NCBI GenBank assembly: GCA_964568355.1
Contig: CAZMRK010000188.1
Span: 1-22,099, forward strand
Source: JAJPJX01 sp964568355
GTDB taxonomy: Bacteria; Acidobacteriota; Terriglobia; Bryobacterales; Bryobacteraceae
DNA: 22,099 bases
Direction of reading: 5' to 3'
Below are positions 7,346 to 14,154 of this stretch, piece by piece (the first letter of the stretch is position 1; each line of letters starts with the position of its first letter). The position numbers and the translations under genes are program-made. The notes below the pieces were generated by a model, which did no database searches, was not told the DNA's origin, and saw only the letters and a program-made list of their open reading frames with translations.

Positions 7346-7561
7346 TTACATCTTGCCGCCCGGCTTCTTGTCCTTCTCCATCTTGTCCATTTTGTCCATC
7401 TTTTTGTGCTTCTGGCCTTTCTTCGCGCCCTTGGAGTCGGACATCTTGTCCATCTTGTCGCTCTTCTCCATCTTGTCGGTTTTGTCCATTTTGTCTTGGC
7501 CAAAGCCGGGAGCCAGGGCCATCAAAATAACCGCGAAACCCATCGCCATCTTCGTCTTCAT
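7346..7561 (-). CDS. Small exported Met/Lys/Asp-repeat protein (MXKDX-type)
   Basis: The product is 71 residues. A signal peptide (MKTKMAMGFAVILMALAPGFGQ, split here only by name) covers residues 1-22. The mature part is low complexity: repeats of DKM, DKT, EKS and DKMDKM, then KGAKKGQKHKK, then DKMDKMEKDKK. This resembles the pentapeptide MXKDX repeat family of small secreted proteins of unknown role. The ATG at 7559-7561 has AAGGAGAA at good spacing. On the DNA level the repeat is CTTGTCCAT and variants, so slippage length change is possible. It lies 132 nt downstream of the molybdopterin oxidoreductase on the same strand. Met and acidic residues could bind metal, but that is speculation. 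Confidence 0.8.
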   Translation of the reverse strand: MKTKMAMGFAVILMALAPGFGQDKMDKTDKMEKSDKMDKMSDSKGAKKGQKHKKMDKMDKMEKDKKPGGKM

Positions 7562-7693
7562 CGTCTTTTTCTCCTTCGAACATTTGGTCTTGAAAAATGC
7601 GGGGACACTGCGGGCAAGCGTCTCGATCGTGCCTCTGCATTTTTTTCACAGCCCCGTCAGCAAGCGGACCAGCCAAAGCACCCGCTCGTCCTG

Positions 7694-8431
7694 CTAAAAG
7701 CCCGCGTACCAGTCATACCCGCGCTCCGCCCAGTAATCTGCCGGACGCGTCTGCGCGAACCAGATCCTGCCGATTCGCTTCAGATTCTTGATCCCGTACT
7801 TCACCGGAATCACCAGCCGCAGCGGAGCGCCATGCTGCTCCTCGAGCGGCTTCCCGTTCATCTCGTGACAAAGCAGCGTCTGCGGATGGAGCGCCGAAGC
7901 CATGTCCAGGCCGATGTAATACTCGCCGTCTGGCGTGGCCATGCCCACGTATTCCTGCGCTCGCGCCGCCGGCGCGTAGCGCTCCACAAAATCCCGGAAG
8001 CGCGCCCCGCGCCAGTGCAGAATCCGGCTCCACCCTTCGATGCACTTGAGCTCGGTCGTCATCTCCACCTGCGGCAGGGCCCGTATCTCCGCCAGGCTGA
8101 GCACCCGGTCGTCCTCGCCGGAAGACTCCACCCGCAGCGACCAGTCGTTCCCCGCCGGTTCTTCCAGGCCGATCTCCCCGTTCGGGCGCCCCGGCTCCGC
8201 CGCGCTGGCGCGAAAGGTCCGTGCCAGGCGTGTCTCGCGGAAGAAATCCCGCGAAGCCTGTTCATTGGCTCGGAGCGCCAGCCGCAGCGGCCACCGGACC
8301 CCGTCGTCGTCTCGCCGCGTTCGCAGCCAGTTCCAGCCTGCGCCGCCCGCCAACGCCGCGGCCGCTCCGGTGAGCAGGCTTCGCCGCGTTCTGCTCCTGA
8401 TCTCGCGATCCGCTTCTTCGGACTCCCTCAC
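7694..8431 (-). CDS. Molybdopterin-dependent oxidoreductase, sulfite oxidase/MsrP-like, Tat-exported
   Basis: The product is 245 residues. The N-terminus has a twin-arginine signal, TRRSLLTGAAAALAGGAG (Arg16-Arg17), so the protein should fold with its cofactor and cross to the periplasm. The core matches the sulfite-oxidase molybdopterin domain: LKCIEGWS with the Mo-ligand Cys130, HWRGARFRDFVE, HGAPLRLVIPVKYGIKNLKRI near 200-220 and a C-terminal YWAERGYDWY. The GTG start at 8429-8431 overlaps the cytochrome stop TGA in the form GTGA, after GGAGGAGCG, so the two are translationally coupled. It is smaller than E. coli MsrP and paired with a b561-type cytochrome, which probably delivers or accepts its electrons. 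Substrate could be sulfite, a sulfoxide or another small molecule. Confidence 0.88.
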   Translation of the reverse strand: MRESEEADREIRSRTRRSLLTGAAAALAGGAGWNWLRTRRDDDGVRWPLRLALRANEQASRDFFRETRLARTFRASAAEPGRPNGEIGLEEPAGNDWSLRVESSGEDDRVLSLAEIRALPQVEMTTELKCIEGWSRILHWRGARFRDFVERYAPAARAQEYVGMATPDGEYYIGLDMASALHPQTLLCHEMNGKPLEEQHGAPLRLVIPVKYGIKNLKRIGRIWFAQTRPADYWAERGYDWYAGF

Positions 8432-9087
8432 CGCTCCTCCTCCACCACTTCGTAGCCCGTGATCATCGCTCGCAGGTTGTTCCACCCCGCGCGGATCACC
8501 TGCGCAAGGTGCACCAGGAAAAACATGACGTAGCCCAGCGTCAGCAAAAAGTGCTCCGCGCGCGCTGCCGCATATCCGCCCAGCAGATAAGTCAGCCATC
8601 CGAATTGAACCGATTTCCAAATCGCCAGGCCGGTCACCAGCGACCCCGCTCCCATCAGCACGATCGCGGTGTACGCAATCTGCTGGGCTCCGTTGAACTT
8701 TCGCCTCGGGGGATGCTTCCGGCTCAGGTGCAGGTCATATAGCGTTACCTCGATCGCCTCCCGCAGCGAGTGCCGGTTGGGCACCAGGTAGCGCCATTCG
8801 CCCGAAACCACCGTGTATCCCACATAGGCCACGCCGTTCAGGGCGAACAGCCACAGAAACAGAAAGTGCCACGCCATCCCTTCCGCCAGCCGGTGCCCGC
8901 TGTGCGAGAGGTCGTAGAACCATTCCGGAAAGAAACGGACCAGCGTCCACTCGCCCACTCCGATCCGGTAGACATCGTTTGCCCAGTAGATCAGCAGGCC
9001 GCTCCAGATCATCGCCGCCAGCAGCGGGACGTTGACCCAGTGAAACCAGCGGATCGCTCGAGGATGTTTAGCTTCCAGACGTTTCAT
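8428..9087 (-). CDS. Cytochrome b561-type membrane protein
   Basis: The product is 219 residues with four predicted membrane helices. Candidate haem-ligand histidines are spread as in the bacterial cytochrome b561 / formate dehydrogenase gamma family. They lie in IRWFHWVNVPLLAAMIWSG, in SHSGHRLAEGMAWHFLFLW, and in RAEHFLLTLGYVMFFLVHLA near the C-terminus. It should sit in the inner membrane and exchange electrons between the quinone pool and its periplasmic partner, the molybdopterin enzyme encoded immediately downstream with a 4-nt overlap. The ATG at 9085-9087 has only a weak GAGCAG upstream. A weak -35-like TTGAAA lies roughly 75 nt upstream on the coding strand, without a good -10. Confidence 0.88.
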   Translation of the reverse strand: MKRLEAKHPRAIRWFHWVNVPLLAAMIWSGLLIYWANDVYRIGVGEWTLVRFFPEWFYDLSHSGHRLAEGMAWHFLFLWLFALNGVAYVGYTVVSGEWRYLVPNRHSLREAIEVTLYDLHLSRKHPPRRKFNGAQQIAYTAIVLMGAGSLVTGLAIWKSVQFGWLTYLLGGYAAARAEHFLLTLGYVMFFLVHLAQVIRAGWNNLRAMITGYEVVEEER

Positions 9088-9333
9088 CTGCTCATGGATT
9101 CGCTCTTGCGCCGTGGAAAGTTACGCGGGCGCGATCACAAAACTTACGGATTTTTTTCGACCGTGTTTTCAATTGGTTGGATTGTTCGATCCACGTCAGC
9201 CGGTACGGGGTCGCCTTATTCTGAAATCAGAAGGTCGGCTCGTTCACCCGGGCTGGCCCGATGAAGAAAATGCTGCGCAGCATTTCATCGTTAGCGGGCG
9301 AGGCTTCGCGCCTTTCTCGCCGGTGAGTAAGGC

Positions 9334-9355
9334 CCCCCGGGCTTCGGCCCGCGGG
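9334..9355. repeat. Hairpin closed by a cUUCGg tetraloop
   Basis: Arms 9334-9342 and 9347-9355 pair in eight of nine positions around TTCG, giving the extra-stable C(UUCG)G loop when read as plus-strand RNA. AAAAA follows, not T, so it is not an intrinsic terminator on the plus strand. Confidence 0.6.
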
Positions 9356-9448
9356 AAAAAGAAACCGGTTTCGGCCAACGTTTTGGAAGGTTGATGGGAA
9401 TGCCAGGGATCCGCTGGTTGCAAGTCAATCTTCTCGAAGCTCTTCACC

Positions 9449-9486
9449 CCGCCGCGGCTCCTGCCGGAAAGCAGGAGCCGCGGCGG
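9449..9486. repeat. Perfect 16-bp GC-rich inverted repeat
   Basis: Arm CCGCCGCGGCTCCTGC (9449-9464) is exactly complementary to 9471-9486 around the 6-nt loop CGGAAA. TCACC and GGTGA at the outer ends extend it with a small bulge. No T-tract follows on either side, so a rho-independent terminator is unlikely. An RNA structural element or protein site is possible. Confidence 0.7.
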
Positions 9487-9632
9487 TGACGATCTCCCGA
9501 TCTCCCGCACGTCTCCGCCGGCAGGGCCTACGTGTGTCCGTACGCGTGTAGCCGGCGCGCCTGTAGTACGCTGGTCAGAGGAATGCTCCTTCAGCCGTTT
9601 CCATTTCATCGCTCCGGTTCCAGCGTACGCGC

Positions 9633-10181
9633 GTGAAGCCGAAACGTTCTCGCAAGCGTTCTGCTTCACCTCCCCGGTTCGGCCTCGCCGCCAGCGCCGC
9701 GCCTTATCTGGCCTTCGCCATTGTGGCGATCATCTACGCGATCGTCCAGGTGCACGCTCACTACACCTTCAGTCTGCGCTCGCCCATACGCCTGCAATGG
9801 CCCGTCGTCGTAGCCGCGCGGATGCGCACCGAGGACGCCAGCGAGGCCCAGGCCGATCAGTTCGGCCGCCCCCTCACCGCCTACCAGCAGTACGCCTGTA
9901 AGAAATTCGGCACCGCCTGCCGCCTGGCCCTGGCGATCCAGCGCGCCGAAAACCCCCGCGGCGACTGCGAAATCTACCACTACAACACCGACGGCACGCT
10001 CGATTGGGGCTACTTCCAGATCAACACCGTCCATCTCCAGCGCCCCGGCCTCAATCTGCGCGACCTGCTCGATTGCAAGGCTAATATCGATTTCGCCTAT
10101 CAGCTTTACCAGGAGCGCGGCTTCCAGCCGTGGAGCACCTACAAGAACGGCGCTTATCTGAAATTTCTACGGGAGCGATGA
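9633..10181 (+). CDS. Membrane-anchored lysozyme-like (transglycosylase SLT-fold) protein
   Basis: The product is 182 residues. A basic N-terminus (KPKRSRKR) precedes one membrane helix (about 19-41), so the rest should face the periplasm. Residues about 83-180 fit the small lysozyme/lytic-transglycosylase fold: LALAIQRAEN with the likely catalytic Glu106, then YNTDGTLDWGYFQINTVHL, LLDCKANIDFAYQLYQERGF and WSTYKNGAYLKFL. Cys89, Cys96, Cys112 and Cys148 could form disulfides. It probably cleaves peptidoglycan locally, perhaps to open the wall for an envelope machine. The start is GTG at 9633 without a clear Shine-Dalgarno; no other start would keep the anchor. Its last 15 nt overlap the end of the convergent glycosyltransferase gene. 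Confidence 0.75.
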   Translation: MKPKRSRKRSASPPRFGLAASAAPYLAFAIVAIIYAIVQVHAHYTFSLRSPIRLQWPVVVAARMRTEDASEAQADQFGRPLTAYQQYACKKFGTACRLALAIQRAENPRGDCEIYHYNTDGTLDWGYFQINTVHLQRPGLNLRDLLDCKANIDFAYQLYQERGFQPWSTYKNGAYLKFLRER

Positions 10182-11285
10182 CGCCGCCCCGCCTGCTGCC
10201 TCCAAAGCGGCCAGGGTTCCTGCGGCGGTGGCCTTCCACGAATAGCGCGCCGCCTGCGCCGGTCCCGCCGCCGACAGCCGGTCCCGTAGCGCGTCGTCGG
10301 AAACCAGGCGCAGCATCGCCGCGGCAATCGCCGCCGGATCCCGCGGATCGAACTCCAGCGCCGCTCCGCCCGCCAGCGTCTTCAGCGGTTCGATCGCCGA
10401 GCAGGCCGTCGGCACCCCCGCCGCCAGCGCCTCCAGAATCGGCAGCCCAAAGCCCTCGAACAGGCTCGGATACACGACCCCATACGCCCGCGCGTAGAGA
10501 TCCCGCACCCGCTCGCGCTCGATCCACCCGGTGAACTCCACGGCCTCTTCGAGCCCCAGCCGCGCGCGCAGCTCTTCGAGGGCCCCGGTTGCAAAGCCTT
10601 TGAGCCCCGTCATCACCAGCCGGAAGTCCGGCCGCGCTTTGTGGAACTCGGCGAATGCCCGCAGCAGTCCGTCCAGGTTCTTGTGCGGATGCAGCGTGGA
10701 GACGCAGAGCAGAAACGGCTCCGGTCGCCGCGCTACGCCGAACAGGTGGGCGTCCACACCCAGCGGAACCATGCGGACCTTCGCTTCCGGCAGCCGGTAG
10801 TAGCGCAGCAGGTCCGCTCGGGTCCGCTCGGAAATCGCCAGCACCAGCGTGGAAGTCTGCGCGGCGAGATACAGCAGCACCCGCCAGAAAGGCAGGTCGA
10901 ACCAGCGGAAATACTCCGGATGGTTTTTGTGCTGCAGGTCGTGGAACACGGTCACCTGCGGGCAGGGGCAGCAGATCGGAGCCGTGAATCCGGGGTTCAG
11001 CAGCACATCCAGGCCCGCCGTAGCCGCGGCCACCGGCAGCAGCGTCTGCTCCCAGAGAATGCGGCCCGGCCGGAAGATGGCGCGCACCGCCTGCGGACGC
11101 CAGTGGAAATTGGGGCGCTTCGGCACCAGGTCCCGCCCGGTCTCCCGGTTGGTATATACAAAATATTCGTTACGAGAATCCAGCTCGGCCAGCGCCTCCA
11201 GCAGGCTTCGCAGATAGATCTCCGTGCCGCCCACCCCTCCGGGAATCAGATACAGCGTATTGACGCCGATCCGCAGCGCGGCCAT
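10167..11285 (-). CDS. Glycosyltransferase family 4 (GT-B fold)
   Basis: The product is 372 residues, normal for a GT4 enzyme. The N-terminal acceptor half begins RIGVNTLYLIPGGVGGTEIY with the glycine-rich loop. The donor half has FLLCVSTLHPHKNLDGLLRA, LVMTGLKG and the E-x7-E motif in SLFEGFGLPILEALAAGVP, which binds the nucleotide sugar. It is probably cytoplasmic and adds a hexose such as mannose to a growing glycan. The ATG at 11283-11285 comes one base after the TGA of the TPR membrane protein, so translation is coupled. It is the last gene of the glycan operon and overlaps the lysozyme-like gene tail to tail by 15 nt. Confidence 0.93.
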   Translation of the reverse strand: MAALRIGVNTLYLIPGGVGGTEIYLRSLLEALAELDSRNEYFVYTNRETGRDLVPKRPNFHWRPQAVRAIFRPGRILWEQTLLPVAAATAGLDVLLNPGFTAPICCPCPQVTVFHDLQHKNHPEYFRWFDLPFWRVLLYLAAQTSTLVLAISERTRADLLRYYRLPEAKVRMVPLGVDAHLFGVARRPEPFLLCVSTLHPHKNLDGLLRAFAEFHKARPDFRLVMTGLKGFATGALEELRARLGLEEAVEFTGWIERERVRDLYARAYGVVYPSLFEGFGLPILEALAAGVPTACSAIEPLKTLAGGAALEFDPRDPAAIAAAMLRLVSDDALRDRLSAAGPAQAARYSWKATAAGTLAALEAAGGAASSLP

Positions 11286-11286
11286 C

Positions 11287-13026
11287 TCAGCGGACGCGTG
11301 GCAGCAGCCGTTCGGCCGTTGCCAGGGCCTCCGCCGCCGCTTTGTTCTGCGGATCCAACATCACCGCTTTGCGGTATTCCTCCACTGCCGCCGCCACCTC
11401 GCCGGTTTTCATGTGGACGCCCGCGCGATAGTAATACGTCATCCCGTAGTTCGGATCGATCGATTCGGCTGTCTTCAGCGCTTCCAGGGCTTCAGGCCAC
11501 TTGGACTGCTTGGCATAGGCCATGCCGATCTGCGAATAAACGTGGGCTGTCCGGTTGATCGCCGCGGCCTGCTGGAATTTGGCCAGCGCCTCGTCCAGGT
11601 TGCCCTGGCAGTCATAGGCCTGCCCCCAGTCGACGAGCAGATCGTAAGCCGGCGGCTGCAACTGCGCGGTCCTGGCATACTCCTCCAGCGCCTTGCCGCA
11701 GGCGCCCTGCTGGTAATAGGCGAACGCCAGTTGAAAGTGGGCGCGCGATTTTTGGGGCGACTTCTCCACCGTATCCGACCACAGCGCGATCGGATCACCC
11801 CAGATCTGATTGCGCTGATAGGTGAGAATCCCCAACAGCAGGACTACTCCCGTCAGTCCGGCGGCCAGCGCCGCGCGCGAGATGCGCACCCTCCGCAGCG
11901 CTTCCATCACCATCAGCAGTAGCCCCAGGATCGCCAGGTAGATCCGGCGCTCCGCCACCGGGTCCTTGATCGGAACGACCGAGGAAGTCGGCGCCATCAT
12001 CAGCAGGAACATGAACCAGCCGTAGGATGCCAACGGATAGCGCTTGCGAAAATACCACGCGGCGCCGGTCACGGCGGCCAGCGCCAGGATCCCCGCGATC
12101 GCCCCGTGCTGCCAGATCGTGTAGGAGATCGGAAAGTCGTAGTCCACCGTCTGGCCGATCGGCAGCACGAACAGCCGCAGGTATACGAATAAGGCCCGGC
12201 ACTCCGTGAAGAAATACTGATACCAGGTGAAGTCCTGGAGCGAAAAACCGGCGCTCCGCGAATGCTCCAGAATGTTCCAGACGAACGCTGCGCCCGCCAG
12301 CCCTCCCACTGCCACAGGCCCGTAGAAGCGCCAGTTGCGCGCCGCGCCCTTCCAGGAAAAGCCTGGATTCCAGAAGTAATCCGTCAGCAGCAGAAAGGCC
12401 GGCAGGATCAGCATGTGCTCCTTGCTGGCCAGCGCCGCTGCCGCCAGCAGCATCGTGGCCAGCGCCCGCCCCCAGGAGATCGCCTCGGTTCCGCGGTACA
12501 GATAGGCCGTGACGGCCGCCAGAAAGAACATCCCGCTCAGGCTCTCCGACCGGCTGGCCACATACGCCACCGATTCCGTCTGCACCGGGTGCAGCAGAAA
12601 AACCGCCGCTCCGAACAGCGCCAGAATCCGGCTCAGCGGCTGTTCCACCCGCGCCATCTCCAGGATCTTTTTCAGGACCAGAAACGCCAGAAAAGCGCCT
12701 GCGGTGTGGATCAGCACATTCCCAAAATGATAGGACGGAGTGGACAGCTCGGAGAACCGGAAATTGATCCAGTAAGTCAGCATGAGCAGCGGCCGCACGC
12801 CACTAACCCACACGCGCAAGTCCGGGGGAAAATTCGGCGCATAGAACGGCAGATAGGCGTCGTCGAATAGAAACGGTCCGTTCCAGGACGGCGCATACGC
12901 CTGCAAAGCGACGCAAAACACGACAAAAGCCCCAATGATATAGGCCCACACGCTGATACGAGCCGGCGGCGGCGCGGTCTTCGAGGATACCTGTGCTGTC
13001 GATACGGCGCGCTTCTTAGCCTTCAT
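11287..13026 (-). CDS. Multi-pass GT-C-like membrane protein with C-terminal TPR repeats
   Basis: The product is 579 residues. The first 400 or so form about ten membrane helices. The first loop carries an acidic pair in FLFDDAYLPF (Asp55-Asp56), followed by RPLLMLTYWINFRFS and PSYHFGNVLIH, and later HPVQTESVAYVASRSESLSG (from His146). This is the layout of GT-C/TMTC-type enzymes that use lipid-linked sugars on the outer face of the membrane. Residues about 425-575 are four tetratricopeptide repeats, for example AHVYSQIGMAYAKQSKWPEA and GMTYYYRAGVHMKTGEVAAA, which would face the periplasm and bind a partner. The ATG at 13024-13026 lies 6 nt after the DUF2304 stop. The dolichyl-phosphate-mannose-synthase-like gene nearby could supply the sugar donor. 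Confidence 0.8.
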   Translation of the reverse strand: MKAKKRAVSTAQVSSKTAPPPARISVWAYIIGAFVVFCVALQAYAPSWNGPFLFDDAYLPFYAPNFPPDLRVWVSGVRPLLMLTYWINFRFSELSTPSYHFGNVLIHTAGAFLAFLVLKKILEMARVEQPLSRILALFGAAVFLLHPVQTESVAYVASRSESLSGMFFLAAVTAYLYRGTEAISWGRALATMLLAAAALASKEHMLILPAFLLLTDYFWNPGFSWKGAARNWRFYGPVAVGGLAGAAFVWNILEHSRSAGFSLQDFTWYQYFFTECRALFVYLRLFVLPIGQTVDYDFPISYTIWQHGAIAGILALAAVTGAAWYFRKRYPLASYGWFMFLLMMAPTSSVVPIKDPVAERRIYLAILGLLLMVMEALRRVRISRAALAAGLTGVVLLLGILTYQRNQIWGDPIALWSDTVEKSPQKSRAHFQLAFAYYQQGACGKALEEYARTAQLQPPAYDLLVDWGQAYDCQGNLDEALAKFQQAAAINRTAHVYSQIGMAYAKQSKWPEALEALKTAESIDPNYGMTYYYRAGVHMKTGEVAAAVEEYRKAVMLDPQNKAAAEALATAERLLPRVR

Positions 13027-13032
13027 CGGGCG

Positions 13033-13392
13033 TTAGAGGTTCGTGCTCTTCTCTTTTACGAGCTGCAAGTGATATTCCAGAATAGCCAGCCGCTGCGCCA
13101 GGGCGATGTTATCGTCCCGCAGTTTCGAGATAATGATCGAAAACCGGTAGAACATTACCAGGAATACGCAGCCGACTATCAGCAGCAGCACCAGCGGCGG
13201 ATAGAGAAATCCCAGGTACCGGGCAATGCTGTTTAATACGCCATCGGCTCGGGAAAGCGCCAGTAATCCTGCCGCAGCCAGTAACCAGCTTACCGAATAC
13301 TCGACGCGAATGTGGGCACGCCGGACCGAAATCAGTACCAGGATAATCGTCAGTCCGCAGGCGATCGTCATGACGTTCAACAAACGGTCCAT
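13033..13392 (-). CDS. DUF2304 small membrane protein
   Basis: The product is 119 residues with three hydrophobic segments: VMTIACGLTIILVLISV, EYSVSWLLAAAGLLALS and YPPLVLLLIVGCVFLVMFY. A cytoplasmic coiled-coil-like tail follows (SKLRDDNIALAQRLAILEYH). This matches DUF2304, a family that commonly sits beside dolichyl-phosphate-mannose-synthase-like GT2 genes, as it does here with a 15-nt gap. It may anchor or regulate that enzyme, but its activity is not known. The ATG at 13390-13392 is the only plausible start that keeps the first helix. Confidence 0.85.
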   Translation of the reverse strand: MDRLLNVMTIACGLTIILVLISVRRAHIRVEYSVSWLLAAAGLLALSRADGVLNSIARYLGFLYPPLVLLLIVGCVFLVMFYRFSIIISKLRDDNIALAQRLAILEYHLQLVKEKSTNL

Positions 13393-13407
13393 AGCTCTTT
13401 CCGAATC

Positions 13408-14154
13408 TTAGCGCGCCCGGGACCTTCTCCACTTCCTCCGCAGGCGCCCGTCGTATTTCAAAACGTTGACAAATACACCGAGTAGCACGTGGACGATATA
13501 GGAGATCGATTTAAACGCGGTAATCGAGGAGCGGCCGGTAACCCGCGGCAGCATTTTACAAGGCACTTCCTGGAATTGGAAGGCCTTGCGTTGCAGCACC
13601 ACCAGGGCTTCGATCTCCGGATATTCGAGCGGAAAGCTCTTGCTGAAGACAGCTAAAGCGGTCCGGTTTACTCCCACGAATCCGGACGTGGGATCCCGCA
13701 CGGGCTTGCCCAGGATGGGCCGCAGCACCATGCGGAAGAACTGGATTCCCAGCGACCGCGCGGGAGTGGTGTGGGAGCCGTTCTGCTCCACAAAGCGCGA
13801 GCCGATCACCATCTCGCAGCCGCAGGTGCGGAGCGCTTCATAGATGCGGGGAATATCGTCAGCGCAGTGCTGGCCGTCGCCATCCACGCGGATCACGTAT
13901 TCGTAACCCAGCTCGTAGGCCAGCTTATAGCCGGCCTGCACGCACCCGCCCAGGCCCAGATGATGCGGCAGGGTCAGGACCCGCGCGCCGGCTTCGCGCG
14001 CTACCGCTATGGTGCCATCGGTGGAGCAATCGTCGATGACCAGGACCGGAACTCCCGGCATGGCGCGGCCGACCGAGCGCACCACATCGCCCACCGCCGC
14101 CTCTTCGTTGAACGCCGGAACGATGATCAGCAGCGGGCTCGCGGGCGCGCTCAT
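13408..14154 (-). CDS. GT2 glycosyltransferase, dolichyl/polyprenyl-phosphate sugar synthase-like
   Basis: The product is 248 residues. GT-A signatures are clear: LLIIVPAFNEEAAVGDVV, VLVIDDCSTDGT and the metal-binding VDGDGQHCADDI, then SRFVEQNG and RDPTSGFVGVNR. The C-terminal part has a hydrophobic stretch (SISYIVHVLLGVFVNVL) that would hold it at the membrane. It should transfer a sugar from a nucleotide donor to a polyprenyl phosphate on the cytoplasmic side. The ATG at 14152-14154 shares its A with the preceding stop (TGATG), after CGGAG; a GTG one codon earlier is an alternative. DUF2304 directly downstream supports the subfamily call. Confidence 0.93.
   Translation of the reverse strand: MSAPASPLLIIVPAFNEEAAVGDVVRSVGRAMPGVPVLVIDDCSTDGTIAVAREAGARVLTLPHHLGLGGCVQAGYKLAYELGYEYVIRVDGDGQHCADDIPRIYEALRTCGCEMVIGSRFVEQNGSHTTPARSLGIQFFRMVLRPILGKPVRDPTSGFVGVNRTALAVFSKSFPLEYPEIEALVVLQRKAFQFQEVPCKMLPRVTGRSSITAFKSISYIVHVLLGVFVNVLKYDGRLRRKWRRSRAR

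Larger units (their letters stand above)
9088..9632. other. Gene-poor, hairpin-rich intergenic region
   Basis: No convincing gene is seen in these 545 bp between two divergent genes. From about 9260 to 9486 it holds a run of inverted repeats: 9260-9289, 9297-9321, 9334-9355, 9375-9386, 9403-9417 and 9449-9486. An open minus-strand frame (9244-9669) crosses it but has no family resemblance or start signal that I trust. The density of stems suggests a structured RNA, an attenuator or a repeat element. None matches a riboswitch or housekeeping RNA that I recognise. Confidence 0.5.

Noticed and set aside
7272..7697. Plus-strand frame with LSILSILS repeats
   Set aside because: It is the antisense reading of the CTTGTCCAT repeats in the exported MXKDX-type gene, which has a good Shine-Dalgarno and signal peptide on the other strand.
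9334..9355. UUCG hairpin as an intrinsic terminator
   Set aside because: The stem is followed by A residues on the plus strand and lacks a T-run on the minus strand, so the required U-tract is missing in both directions.
9244..9669. Minus-strand open frame of 141 codons through the hairpin region
   Set aside because: It has no recognisable domain, a composition rich in Arg, Ser, Gly and Pro, and it reads through several inverted repeats, so it looks like an open frame by GC bias. Homology would be needed to revive it.
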